Assembly: GCA_958510825.1 (NCBI GenBank)
Contig: OY294049.1
Location: 1,426,001-1,490,000 of the forward strand
Reading direction: 5' to 3'
Length of the DNA: 64,000 nt
DNA from: Brachypterus glaber
Lineage: Eukaryota; Arthropoda; Insecta; Coleoptera; Kateretidae
A program made the position numbers and the translations under genes. The notes beneath the pieces are model-generated. The model saw only the letters and a list, made by a program, of their open reading frames with translations. It made no database searches and was not told the origin of the DNA. How positions within the stretch are numbered: the stretch's first letter is position 1; every line of letters starts with the position of its first letter. This document shows, in pieces, positions 32,184 through 44,353 of this stretch.

Positions 32184-32310
32184 GGGAACGTTCAAGTATT
32201 ACGTAATGCAAATTTTGATCATTTTGGACTCCCACCCCCCCCCCTCTGCAACGCTATTTTCCTATACCATTAACATGGGCGTAACACTCCAAAATGATGA
32301 CAGTTGCGGG
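32184..32310 (+). mobile_element. Family W MITE end (fragment)
   Basis: Starts GGGAACGTTCAAGTATTACG after TAA (32181-32183), with a C9 run and GCTATTTTCCTATACCATTA. It mirrors 27686-27799. The opposite terminus is not seen downstream. Confidence 0.8.
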
Positions 32311-32744
32311 CTGCTGGGCCTATTCAGTACCAAGAGTCAACTCTGCACGCTAATTAAGAAAATAGATTGATGGAATAATAAATTAACATTTTTATAATTT
32401 TGTTTAAGATTAACCATTTCTGTCCTTAATAATTTATATCATTTTGCGATGAAAAAAAAATATAAAAGTAGGTTTGACATATTTTAAATCGTTTGGAGCG
32501 CGAATAATTCCTCCCCCTTTCATCAGAGACTGTTTCATGCAGAGAACTATACCTATGCAGTTTATATGGTGGCATTTAGAATATATTCTACCATAGTAAT
32601 AGGCAAGTGTTTCATAAATTTAATAAAAAAATCAATTATTTTATGGTAGAATTACATAATCTTGAACGATAGCTCACTAGTTAATATTAAAACATAAAAT
32701 CCAACCCTATTTTAAAGATATATTTTGAGATAAGATTCAATATA

Positions 32745-33650
32745 GGGGTGACCGGGGCTAATTGTCGCACTTTTCATTCAAAGTCAGTTTTTTCCTTTAT
32801 TTTTCTATTTTTTTTTAATTGACCGAATGGTAATTTTAGCTGCATATTTCAGTAATATTATTTAAAGAAAAAAATATGGAAAAATTTATAGGGTATTAGA
32901 GTTATGTTTTTTTTTGTGAAGTCTTGAAAATTGCGACAACGTGCCCCATCACGGGGCACGTTGTCGCGGCACTTCGAGTATATTTTTTTGAAGAAATATA
33001 AAGGCATTTATAAAAATTATAAGACATGTGCCTCCCCACAAGCTGATTGTTATCTAACTTTTTACTTTTGTGCCAAAATTTCCAACTTTATAATTAAATA
33101 ATATTTTTTTGATTTTTTTTAATTTAATATAATTTAATAAACGAATTTATTTGCTATTCGACAAAGTTTCACTTTTTTTAGACAGTTTTGAATAAAAAAA
33201 TGCCAAAAAGGAAATGTTATACCATGAACATATCTCCAGATCATGTGACAACTAGCCCCAAACCAAATGCGACAACTAGACCCAGTGGTCAATTTTACGT
33301 TATGTATCAAGTACTTTCTAATTAACGAATAAACACTCCTAAATGACAATATCAACAAATAATATACACCTTAAACTATTATTATACATAAAATTCTCTT
33401 ATCTTAATGCTTTAAATCAGTAACAATAAGAAAAAATATTTACCACAAAAAAATTACTGGGCTCTTTAATTTTTACATTTTTAGGTTTATCTGGATGTTC
33501 TTTTAATTTATTGCATTTAAGTTTACAAATGATAAATGGCACTGTTGTAACGCAGCGGTTAATCTTGGTTTGGCGCAGAAAAATATTTTACTTTTTAAGA
33601 TATAAGCACTTCGACAACTTACCCCTGCGACAACTAGCCCCGGTCACCCC
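32745..33650. mobile_element. TIR element with internally repeated terminal motif (iterated-TIR element 3; family G copy 1)
   Basis: TA (32743-32744, 33651-33652) flanks termini GGGGTGACCGGGGCTAATTG and the complement ending CCCCGGTCACCCC. The terminal motif GCGACAACTAGCCCC recurs inside: 32934-32968 as a perfect 35-bp palindrome (GCGACAACGTGCCCC, ATCAC, and complement), and as tandem variants near 33246, 33270, 33612 and 33627. 906 bp, no transposase frame. A partial second copy lies at 53893-54154. Confidence 0.9.
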
Positions 33651-33652
33651 TA

Positions 33653-34065
33653 ATGCAGACCACGCAGGAACATAAAAAACTCATTCCATCAGCTCATAAA
33701 TAATCCTAATAAGTAAATACTATATAATTATGCAAATTTTGACTATTTTGCTTTTTTTCTAAGGCAATGAATTTTAAACTAAGTTTTACTATAATATTGC
33801 TACCACAAACCTGTCAGTTATAGTCAGTGAAAGGAATTCCAATGCTATAACAGGGCCGCACTTAGGAAAACAAACATTTATTAATTAAAACGCAATTTAT
33901 AACTATGGGCACAGATCATGTTTTTATCATTGTTATTATGCTATAGAATATATAGTATACATATACGGTAGAATAGTATTATACGGTAGTTTCGAATTTC
34001 CAAAAACGTCATAGACAAAAAATTATTGGGTACAAATGTGTTTTATGAAAAAATAAAAAACTTTG
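33653..34065. other. No recognised feature
   Basis: AT-rich; nothing supported. Confidence 0.5.
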
Positions 34066-34232
34066 AAAATGTCCGTCCGTCCGATGTCACGTTTTTTGTT
34101 TACACGATAACTCAAGAACGAATTATTCCATCGACTCGACATTTTCAGAAAAAATTAAGTTCTATGAGGGTAAGATCTCTATTGTCTTTGAAAGTGATCC
34201 CCCAAAAACAAAAGAGTTATGGGGGATAAACT
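34066..34232 (+). repeat. Family I repeat, copy 1
   Basis: Carries GTCCGTCCGTCCGATGTCAC, TACACGATAACTCAAGAACG, AAGTTCTATGAG and the AAAGTGATCCCCCAAAAAC...GGGGGAT end. The same order recurs inverted at 53705-53872. The open frame here is not conserved in the second copy. Confidence 0.75.
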
Positions 34233-35153
34233 ATTATTTTGGTGTTGTTCCTAGGTATTTATTCACGAATAAAAATTTATACATTTAGTAAAATGAAATT
34301 TATTACCTAAAACAATACTGTTTTTTTATGATTCCTCTTTTTTTTTCGAATTTAAATTTACTGAACGTTATTTATCATTTAGTAACTGCCCTTATTAGTA
34401 CATGTAGTGCACTACTTTAAATACTTCGCGTTAGATTTGATATATTTTTGAGTTTCGAGTTTTATTTTCCGTTTTTTTTGTTGTCGAGTTTTAAATTTTG
34501 ACTTTTGGGTTTTGAGTTCTGACTTTTGAGTTTAAGTTTTTGATTTTATTTTTAAGTGTAGTTAATTAACTACGAAAATAAAATGAGTTAGAAAGATCCT
34601 TAAAGTGAGTTTTATTTTCTTTGATTCTGTATATAACAAATAAATATTCTTTAATTATATTATATTATATAACAAAATCGATAAACAATGTTTTGTTAAA
34701 CATACAAGCCTATTGCGATATATTAATATGTTTATATTTATAATATAAATCACACGTTCCTTAGTGCGGTCCTGTTAAAGCATTGTAATTCCTGACAGTG
34801 GTTATAGTTCAACATCATAAAAGCATTTTATATCATTATTGCATCTAAAATTAGCCTAATACCCTCCGTTATTGCGATTGTATATCAATTAATGACTTAA
34901 CTGTTTTAGATTTTTTTACTAGATAGTATAAATTTATTGCTGGTTGTAAAACAATAAAAACTAATATAATTTTATTATGTTACAATGATGATTTAAATAT
35001 ATCGTAAAACAATAATCTTGGCTATGATAAAACGAGCGTTTTCCTTCAATATTGAATATAAAAAGAACATAAAATGTATAACTGTATATCAATGTCAAAT
35101 TAGAAGACAATTTAATTATAACGACTCTGATTATCCAGTTTGAGAGACCAGCG
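34233..35153. other. No gene; degenerate GAGTTTT repeats
   Basis: About 34450-34550 repeats degenerate TTGAGTTTT-type units; otherwise AT-rich and unrecognised. Confidence 0.45.
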
Positions 35154-35155
35154 TA

Positions 35156-35433
35156 TAGTATATTCAACTTCAAAATACAGTAAGTGTAAACAAACGCACG
35201 TGAAAACGACGGATTTAGTGACAGGGTAGCACTCAAAACAAAATATTTCTATATAACGGTCCATTGCAATGCATTGCACGCTTCATCGCAAGTGCTCACG
35301 TACTGACCTGTTTAATTTTCTACATCCCTACTCTCGCAACATTCGAGTGGTTTGACCAATGAGACCACGCGCCAGCTGCCGCATGCGCGATTCTTTTATT
35401 TACTTCTACTGCATATTGAAGTTGAATATACTA
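35156..35433. mobile_element. Tc1/mariner-type MITE (TA flanks)
   Basis: TA (35154-35155, 35434-35435) flanks TAGTATATTCAACTTCAA and the complement ending TTGAAGTTGAATATACTA; the TIRs continue to about 40 bp (CAGTA..AAGTAAA). The interior is unusually CpG-containing (GCGCGTGGTC and GCATGCGCG complements). 278 bp. Confidence 0.8.
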
Positions 35434-35435
35434 TA

Positions 35436-36889
35436 GTTACCTATATCTCAACTACAGAATGTTAAATATACATTATCTACAGGGTTATTCTTTTAAATGG
35501 TACACCATATCTTTATTTTTAGCCATTATACATAACCATAACAATAATTGTTCCTAAAATCTTCAGAACGGGTTACTGCAGTAGCTTTGAAGATTGTAAG
35601 AATGCCTTATATTATTTTTTAAAGAACCAGCATTTTAGAATCCTTGAATGAAAAGCTTAAGTTGTAATTGCTTTAAGAACCCTAGTACTATTGCTTCAGC
35701 AAATGCTCAGTTTATCTAGTTAACTTGAAATTATTGAAGGCCAGAACTGTTTATTGATAACCATCCAGATCTGGATCATTACTGAAACTATTGAATTGTT
35801 GTTGCATTTGTTTTGTTAATTATTTTAATGTTTCTGGTTGCTTTTTGGGTTTGGCAACTCTAATGATGTGTCAGAATCCGAATTATAGTTTTGTGATGAT
35901 GACGAATCGTTTTAAAACCGTTCGGCTCTCAGATTCAAAATACAGTGACCCAAAAACTTGGACTTCCCATTGCAGTCATACCATCCTTATAAAATATATG
36001 TTTTTAAAACCGTGACTTTATTGTATTATTGTTTTTTGCTTGGATGCAATGCAACTTTTGAGGTTGCTGATTTTTTAGGTTTACAATTTTTGTAGTATTA
36101 AAAAAACTTTATAACGTTCTCAATATAATTAATGACTACCATCAATTTATGCCGAGGCAATAAATAAGTCACAATAATACAAGTTTAATATTTTCGCCTG
36201 TAATTGGTTTTGATTGAATAGACCCATAAGAAAATGATGCATCGCGATGTTTGACCTTTAGCAAGATAATTACAATAATTGAAACAGCTTTTCATCATAA
36301 ATACAGTATTCAAAGAACGGCAAAAAAATATTAGCATTAAAACAGACTCAGTACTAAAAATGCATGTAAAAAAAGTTTATCATTTAGGAAAATGTCTAAA
36401 TCTAAATGTAAAGATCAGGTCACCAAAGAATTAGAGAAATTAATTTGGAGGATGGAAAACAAAATTACAAGGCGGAAAATATGAAAGAAGATAGTAGAAG
36501 ATGCCAAAATACACATCAATTAAAAATTAAAAACAACATGAATAGGGTTGCCATATTTTATTAATTTTTTTTTTGTGTTGGTTATTATTTGCCTTTAATA
36601 TTTATATTAAAAAAAGAAAAAAATAGTACTTCAAGTACTTAGCAGGTTTTTGTTCGTTTTTTTTTCAACATTCTCAATGATGTTCAGTTACGTTGCAGGC
36701 GAGGGAGATACCGAAATGTCACGACGGGAGCCGAGCATGTTGCCTGGGTGTGTGGTTCCACGCACAAGTTGACGAGCTCTTTATTCAATTTTTAAACGAT
36801 TTGCAACGCGTTGCGGTTTAAGTTTTTGCGTTAGCGATGTCCTTTGGTTCTGTAGTTTTTAACTCTTGCAACAGATTCATGTGAGAGTA
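35436..36889. other. No supported gene
   Basis: An open 74-codon frame at 35791-36015 has no family signature and no repeat relation and is not called. The region around 36690-36790 is GC-richer (GACGGGAGCCGAGCATGTTG) and may be the decayed left end of family D copy 2. Confidence 0.4.
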
Positions 36890-37407
36890 TTTTTTGCGGT
36901 TTGAAAGCCATTCTTTTACCCATACTTACTCTTCTTTTCTTTCTCTTATTTTCTGAGGCTATTGTCAAGCCTCTTGCAATTCCCACTTTTTCTTGCCTTG
37001 ACAGCACTTTAATGTATAATGTTTATTGAAATAAAGAGCAGAAGTTTACAAAACTAAAAAAATATATAAAATAAAATATTGAAAACAGCATAAAATAATG
37101 AACATAAAAAAATTATAGTGCATCGTATCTTTAAATTGGTTCGAAAGTCAATTAAATCCAGTGGTTTCCTCTACTACCGGCCCACACAAGTCCTGGACTT
37201 AGGGGATGCTTAATTAAGTAGAATAGTGCCAGGTTAAACAAAAATGTAAATGTAAAATCTTGCATATTAACTCACTCGTTTAGGTTGCGTTTTGTCAACT
37301 GAAGTTGCCCAACATGTTTTCTGATGTGTGAGCTCGGTGAGTTTTTTTAACAAGCATGTCGAGAAGCATGTTTCTGATCATGCTCCCTAGTGAGTGGCCC
37401 GCTTTGC
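36890..37407 (-). mobile_element. Family D MITE, copy 2, interrupted by family E
   Basis: The reverse complement of 37280-37407 matches the left end of copy 1 (GCCACTCACTAGGGAGCATG... ACATGTTGGGCAACTTCAGT). 36905-37020 matches its middle (CTCTTCTTTTCTTTCTCT, GGCTATTGTCAAGCCT). The two parts are split by about 250 bp that include family E copy 2. The left terminus is decayed or absent. Confidence 0.75.
37130..37250 (+). repeat. Family E repeat, copy 2
   Basis: Matches 27855-27977 from GGTTCGAAAGTC to AGGTTAAACAAA. Located inside family D copy 2, so it inserted after D. Confidence 0.75.
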
Positions 37408-37740
37408 GTAATTGTAGATAAATATTTGCGTTCTTACTACTGCGGGTAGATGTATTTGTATTGTAAGTGCGCTGGTAAAACATACTCAATGTTTATATTT
37501 ATGAGATGCCCACCCAAATAGAAAATCTGCCGGTATAACATTTCAAGCAAACATCTGAGAGATATTACGTACGTTTATTTTGTACGTTTGCGTTCGGCTA
37601 GATAATTAAAAGTCATATTAAATAAGAATTATCGCACTTAATAGACTCTTCGCGAAAACTGGGGGAAAAGAAGGTTAAAATGGCAGTTCCATCGCACTTT
37701 TTGCAATCATCAAAATAAAAAGTTGCCCAGTAAACACACT
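37408..37740. other. No recognised feature
   Basis: Nothing supported. Confidence 0.5.
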
Positions 37741-38160
37741 TTTGTCAGCAACATGGCAAAGAGAGATTGTTTAGGGAACATTTGCCATATAACTTGATAT
37801 ATGACATTCATGTATTGGCAGGGTAACTGGTTATGTGGCATTTTTAGAACAAATGCTATATATCTTAATATACATCAGATACATATCCATTATATAACAT
37901 GTTTTGTTGCTTGCAATATATAATAGACGTTGCAAAACACGTAACTGTGATGTATAATTTAACATTAAATAAATATGAAATGCAATATATCTTAATTATA
38001 TATCAGATACATTATATAACATGTTTAGTTGCAATGCAATTGCTATATGGCATCAACTTCAAAGAAGCGGACATATAAAAGTACGAGAACTATGTATGTA
38101 CATATAGTACAAATAATATGTCTGTACATAACATATAACAATGGATATCTAGTAGCCATA
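37741..38160. repeat. Degenerate internal duplication
   Basis: TATATCTTAATATACATCAG.. ATTATATAACATGTTTTGTTGC (about 37857-37912) recurs as TATATCTTAATTATATATCAG.. ATTATATAACATGTTTAGTTGC (about 37986-38036), 128 bp apart. ATATGGCA / TGCCATAT motifs recur through the region. Confidence 0.6.
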
Positions 38161-38360
38161 TATCAGACATAGATCCTTGTTAATAGGGTGAGTAATATCT
38201 CAGCCTACTGACTAGTACCTTAAATAATCCTAGAGGAACTAAGTTTTTGTACTTTTGAATCAAATCTTGTCGGAATACCATCAAATAACAGAACATGGCA
38301 GAGGCAACTAAGAATGAAAGACTAAGAAAATCTCGATATTGGAATGCCCAAAATTTAAAA

Positions 38361-38597
38361 AATATAAGAACCTGCAATGATATTATTCAGCAAAGGCTAC
38401 ATATATCTTAGGTAGCACCCAAAAATCTCTTGCTTCTTCGAAAGCTTAATGTTTGGTGTGGTCAGTCAACAGTGGATTTAATAAATATAAGAACCTGCAA
38501 TGATATTATTCATCAAAGGCTACATATATCTTAGGTAGCTCCCAAAAATCTCCTAAGCTTCTTCGAAAGCTGTGTGGACAGTCAACAGTGGACTAGA
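38361..38597 (+). repeat. 123-bp tandem duplication
   Basis: Unit 1 (from about 38361) and unit 2 (from about 38484) share AATATAAGAACCTGCAATGA... ACATATATCTTAGGTAGC... CAGTCAACAGTGGA with few changes and short indels. No coding content. Confidence 0.9.
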
Positions 38598-41173
38598 TTA
38601 CAAGGGAGTATTAAATCTCATTAGTCGCAGTGATTTTAACGACAAATATTGCCTCACACCCTCGTTTGTATTGTACATAATATTTGGAAGACTAAAGAAA
38701 AAATAGAAAAGCCACCTTGAGTGTATAAACTGTTAAGTTCTTAAGAGCAGAGGGTCATAGAAAACGAAGCAACTGCATGAACTCGAGGTTTGTTAATGCT
38801 CTTGCAACTCTTTTGATAGCTTTTTATAATGATGGGTGATTATTTCCCTGTTCCCGGCTTTTTATTGTTATTATTTCGTTTGCATATACTGCGGTATTAC
38901 AGGAATTGTTTGCACCGACATATTTCATGAGATTTATTCACATATTCTTTGAGTAACTTTGAAGTTTAATGGTACAACGCATTTCTTATTGTGCCAACGT
39001 TTAATTTTTGATTTAATGGGATAAAACAAGGGTATCGTTTTAAATAGGAGTTTTGGGCTAAATAAGAAAAATATGTTTTTGTTTAAAAAAGTGCAAAATG
39101 ATAAAAACTGTGTTATTTGTTAATAAAGAACAAAATGAAAAAAAAAAATAAAAACTAAGGAATTATTTGATATCGTAAACCCGACAACATCGCATTATTC
39201 TTGCGCTAAATGTGACTATCATACTGAAACAAAGCAATATTTTTTGTTTATTTACAAAACCAACATAAATACGTTTAGATAGAATGTATAATAAAAACAC
39301 TGTTCAATAATAATTAAATATATTTATTTTTAAATAAATATATTTAATTAATATTATAAGTTAAAAGTCTATGTGTACCTTTTTCATAATCTAGTTTTAA
39401 ATCATATCATGGAAATAAAATAATTTAACATGTTGAAAGCCAGATTAAATAACTTGTCTTGGGTAACACGGTGCCATGGAACTATGTGCTTTGGGTTATC
39501 GTTGAAGCTAATGGTTTGCTTACAATGTTATTATAGTATAAATACCTTAAAAATAACTCCATAATCGTACTGAAACTTAAGAAACTAGTCACATAAGTCC
39601 AGCCTAATTACACATTAAATTACAGTATATTAAATCCGTGAAAACTAATAAAACACAACCAAATATTTTAATATTATAGTCAACAGTAAACACAACACAG
39701 ACCCACTTTGGCCCCACTGTAGTAGTTAATGTGCATAGTTATTTTGACGAGATGACATTTGACACTTGAAGTTTCGTGCAATGTAAAAAGGGCTGAAATT
39801 TTGGCTTTTTTTTACGTATCTATAAGCATGTAAAGTCTTATCGTTGCAGGCGATTTAGCCCAAAATGCGATACCCTCCTTTAAACTAAACTGCAATGTGA
39901 ACATTTCCATTAGGATGGAACAAACTTTAATGGCATTTTTGTTCCATCTTAATATTTATTTTAAATTTTTTAATTTCCACTGTTTAGTTCCATAATATAT
40001 TTTTACATTTTGTGTAAACTATTTTACAAGCTGATTCAAAAACAGTTTTAAACAGAAAAATCAATGTTATTTTTTTAAATAAATCAATTGTTTTTTTTTT
40101 ATTATTATCGCCCCCTGATATATATTTTTTAGCTTGCGGAATTGATAGGCATGAATTTATTCATAATAAATGTTTTAATCTGCTAACGTTAGAATTTAAC
40201 ATGTGCATAAACGAGTACGAATCAATATAAGCGTATAAATGGGGGTGCTAAGCGCCCTGTCAGTTAGCGGTTTAATTAAATGCTCCCATTCTGACATATA
40301 ATGTGTTGAACAGAGCTTATAATAACAGAATACTGAATAAGAGTCATTATTCTCACATAAATCTGATTTTAGTGGATGTAATATGTTATAGGTTCCTTCC
40401 AAAGAACTAATACTCAAAGAGGAATACAGGTTTGAATAGTATATGTTTGTGTATAGAATATAGATATGCTTTAAAAAATAAACTATGCAGTATATTCGCA
40501 CATCCAATATTCGAATCTGTTTTGAAAATATTCACTGTGCGATTTTTAATTTACTACCTTGCTTGATGAAGCAGACTATATAAAATATTAAATAAATATA
40601 CAAATATACTCCCTTAAAGTTGACATATCGTCTTGTAAATTTCAGAACGTCATATCTCAAAAAAGACAACTTTACAGGAATGAGAAATAACTCTTTCTCC
40701 CATTATTCATAGGTTAAAAATGTACTTTTTGAACATAAACTTAATACATTTTTAATGATTAACTTACATTAAATCATTTTATTGTGTATAAAATAAATAA
40801 ATACAAATAAAAACCTAATGTTTATAGATACGACATTTTGATGCTCAAAATTAATATTTTTTTTTAAGATACGAGGTTTGAAACATTATTATATTAATAT
40901 TTTAACAAAATAAAATTCATTATTATAATAATAATATTAATTATTGAAACATTTAAAATTAAAAAACTTTTATAACATGCGCATAAGCGTCGCCAAATGC
41001 AAAAAGTGCGTTCCAAAATAGTCAGTTAACTAGAATTAAGAGATTATTAATTTATAATCATCTAAGGTACGATGTTACTATTTTGCTTATATTTTTTTTA
41101 TTTAAAAAAAAATAGCAGGTGAAACTTATTTTTTAGATGATAATATAAAAGTCCAAAATCTCAAATTCGAAAA
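38598..41173. other. No supported gene in about 2.6 kb
   Basis: AT-rich. Contains a 49-bp A/T palindrome at 39306-39354 (TAATTAAATATATTTATTT and complement) and poly-T runs near 40090. A 103-codon minus-strand frame (40196-40507) lacks protein-like features. Confidence 0.45.
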
Positions 41174-41205
41174 AAAAAATAGAGAAAGGACGTCCTGAAA
41201 TTTAC

Positions 41206-42088
41206 ATGACGATAAATAATTTGCTTAGTACTATTAAAAACTGCAAAATTATATCATATGCTGATGACACAGCTGTTGTTCTTGCGGGTGAGTCCTGGGA
41301 CAGTATATATGAACAAGCTTCTAAAGTTTTAAAGGAGATTATAGATTGGCTAAGTGTCAACTCTCTGAGCCTAAATACTTCGAAAACTAAGTTTATAACT
41401 TTTTCCATTACGGGTGTTGATCAACCAGTAACAGATAAAATATACTTACCTGATCGTAGTATTTTCATTGAAAGAACCCCTTTAATAAAATACCTAGGTG
41501 TCATAATTGATCAATACTTGAAATGGAAGGAACACACAGAGGCTTTAGTAAAGAGGCTCAGAAAGTTGATATATGTCTTCCTGGAATTAAGATCCTTTTT
41601 AAGCGAAAAAAATTGTATCACCGTATATTACGCCTTCGCTCAGTCGATTTTGCAATATTGTATTACTGTATGGGGTGGCTTGTACCACAATGCTCTGGAA
41701 CCTCTTCAGGTTGCACAGAATACAATACTGAAAATACTTCTACAAAAAGATCAAAGATCGCAGGCACTCCACTGAACGTTTATATCAAGAAACCGGACTA
41801 TTTGATATACGGGAACTTTATGCCTTTAAAGCTATAACTTGGACTTGTAATAATATACAGGCAAACAGACAAACACGAAATATTACAACACGTTCAATAA
41901 CTAATGAACACATAAACGTACCACTGTATAAAAAGTCATTTTTACAAAGATTTATTTTTTATTTGGGACCAAAACTGTACAATCCACTTCCTGTTCGTAT
42001 TAAGAATACTACTAATCAAAATAGGTTAAAGCGGGAATTAAAAATATATGTAAAACAAAACAGTTATAATATTAAAAGACTGTTTTAA
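41206..42088 (+). pseudogene. LINE reverse transcriptase, frameshifted
   Basis: The open part (41206-41775, 189 codons) carries ISYADDTAVVLAG (catalytic YADD) near residues 17-20, the WL..N.L.LN..KT segment (IIDWLSVNSLSLNTSKTKF), the LGV.ID..L.W..H block and the thumb segment up to ITVWGG. A 7-bp tandem duplication, AAAGATC (41746-41752 and 41753-41759), throws the frame; the C-terminal part resumes in another frame with ERLYQETGLFDIRELYAF, LPVRI and a KREL-like end, stopping at 42086. Known role of the family: target-primed reverse transcription of the element RNA. This copy lacks the endonuclease and the start of the reverse transcriptase, so it is dead. Confidence 0.9.
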
Positions 42089-42096
42089 ATAATGTT

Positions 42097-42350
<254 letters not shown>

Positions 42351-42551
42351 TTTCCCTATTTCTCTATTATTATATACTTTATTTTTAATTTTTTATATGT
42401 TCATGATTTTGATTACTATAAAATAAATGTAACATGTTTCTTTCACGATACAGGCTAAGCCTAGTGTGAAGTTTAGTTTATAATATATTTTAGATATGTA
42501 ATATTTGTTAAAGTGAATAAAGTTTATTATTATTATTATTATTATTATTAA

Positions 42552-42976
42552 TATATGAGATAAGACGTTTTGAAACAGAATATCTAAATAAAATACAACT
42601 TTACCTCGGTATTAGCGAGGTATGAAAATTACTAAAAATTAAGGGTTTTCTATAAATTTCATATGCGTGAAGTTGGCAATATATTTGATTATCTTGACAC
42701 GGCATTTTCTGGTTATAAACGCACGCAGCTATGCAAATTCGTGGAGTATAATTTTATGGCTTAATAAACAACCCATATGCATAAAGAAATATATATTTTG
42801 ATAGGATAAGCATTCCATTTATTTTTTATTAAAAAAAAAAATCTGATATAAACGCAAAACATTTTATAATTGTTTCCCCAAAAGTTCAACCAACAAATAT
42901 CAAAGAAAACTCCGTATAAGCATACGGTATGCTGCAAACCTAGGTAATATTTTTTTTTTGGTAACATAAAAAAAAA
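42552..42976. other. No recognised feature
   Basis: A small stem ACCTCG...CGAGGT near 42603; otherwise nothing supported. Confidence 0.45.
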
Positions 42977-43263
42977 CACTTTTTTAAAGTAAATAGAAAC
43001 TTTAAAATTGTTCACCAAGCGGAATGTCATGTCGGCGCTGTTAATACTCAGTGAGTCACTTGGTCATGGTCCATGACTCATAGAGAAAGACTTAACAATA
43101 TTTTTGTATTAACTATTCGTTTTTTGAAAAGAGAAACAATTTTCAAAAAAAAGCCTTTCTTCATGAGTCATGGACCATGACACTGAGTATTTACAGCGTC
43201 GACATGACATTCCGCTTGGTGAACAATAGTTTAAAGTTATTATTTACTTGAAAAAAGAGTTTT
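42977..43263. mobile_element. Foldback MITE, arms about 105 bp
   Basis: Arms contain TTGTTCACCAAGCGGAATGT and CATGGTCCATGACTCAT with their complements at 43143-43236. Outer parts ACTTTTTTAAAGTAAATAG / CTTGAAAAAAGAGT pair less well. The loop is about 60 bp. Confidence 0.9.
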
Positions 43264-43575
43264 TTAAAATTCTATTTTTTGCATGCCCCCGGTAATAGCT
43301 ACTTCTGTCCGAACCGTGGTAATAACTCTACTCCTGCTTTATTTATTTAAAAGTTCACACAGAGAAAAATAGTACATTATTTAACAAGCTAAGAAAGTGA
43401 GTCATTTCGTAATGACCATAACTAGCGCATGCTCAGTGCAAAACACTTGTCTGCAAGTGTTAAACGTAGGAAAATATTTAAATTGTTTTTTTAACCCCGT
43501 TATTTTTGTACCCAGAGCTGGCCAGTCAGCGCTTCATGGCGGGTCGGAGGGCCGCCAAGTCAATTTATTTAATCT
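43264..43575. other. GC-richer stretch without recognised gene
   Basis: Contains GCTGGCCAGTCAGCGC and a TAACCCCGTTATTTTTGTACCC string (43491) that is nearly repeated as TACCCCGTTACTTTTATACCC (43832), on the far side of the foldback at 43576. No coding call. Confidence 0.4.
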
Positions 43576-43735
43576 ATATGGTCGGTCTAAAGCGAAAGTG
43601 AACTAAGCGCCACTTTTTCAAAAAATTTGGTTTTTATTGCAGACCGTAGGATATCAAAATCGGCACCATGGACTACTAAAAAAAAATTTGGCGCTTAGTT
43701 CACTTTGGCTTTAGACCGACCATATCATGGTTCAA
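43576..43735. mobile_element. Foldback MITE, arms 38 bp
   Basis: Starts ATATGGTCGGTCTAAAGCGA.. AGTGAACTAAGCGCCA and ends in the complement, closing GACCGACCATAT at 43735. The two outer arms differ at a few bases. Confidence 0.9.
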
Positions 43736-44353
43736 GATTCAGTATAGAGTAAAGACCATAGAGGGCCGGTCTGGGTGAAAATCGCCAGGGCGGTTCTGTA
43801 AGGCCATTCCGGCCCTGTTTGTACCCCGTTACTTTTATACCCGGTCTACCCTACTCTACAGAGCAGATCTTAATATGTTATATAAAGACATGATTAATAT
43901 AGTAAACTATGTAATATAAAAACAATTTTGAAAATAATAAATAAAAAGAAAAAGATCCAGCATGTTTTGTTCAAAAACGAAATCGAGCATGCTCTGGAGA
44001 GCCTTCATGTGTCAAGCACGTTCTGTTTTTCAGCGAGCTTGTAAATTAACCGAGACATTTCGTAAGTATTTCTTTCGACTGAAAGAAAAGCGAAAACAGT
44101 TGTTTAGATTTTCAACACCCACTTTACAAATGAAAAATGTAATAAAGCTCAAAATGTAACTGTCAAGTATTTTCCGATAGGAATCTGGATTAAAATATGG
44201 TCTATAATTAAACCATTCAGAAATGTAACGCGATGCTTTGAAAAAGCTTATTTTAAGGGAAATTTGAAATGCTTGGGGTAAGCTGTTGGTAACGGAAAGC
44301 TTATTTGTTCAATAAAAATTAAATGCAAAATAAAACAAGCCATAAAGTATAAT
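43736..44353. other. No firm gene; strong splice-site pair at 44034-44061
   Basis: TTCTGTTTTTCAG (44021-44033) and GTAAGTATTT (44062) bracket 28 nt that are open in one frame (RACKLTETF). This may be a short exon or chance. The 65-codon frame 43962-44159 spans it without family resemblance. Confidence 0.25.

Noticed and set aside
27686..32310. A single 4.6-kb element with the GGGAACG ends as its TIRs
   Set aside because: The two ends are inside out: the right-type end is on the left and the left-type end on the right, so they belong to separate elements.
34026..34229. 67-codon frame with apparent varied residues
   Set aside because: Falls within repeat family I, and the inverted copy at 53705 does not preserve it.
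40196..40507. 103-codon minus-strand frame
   Set aside because: Tyr/Ile/Leu-rich chance frame of AT-rich DNA; no splice signals or family likeness.
43962..44159. 65-codon basic protein
   Set aside because: Chance frame; only the internal splice-site pair was judged worth noting.
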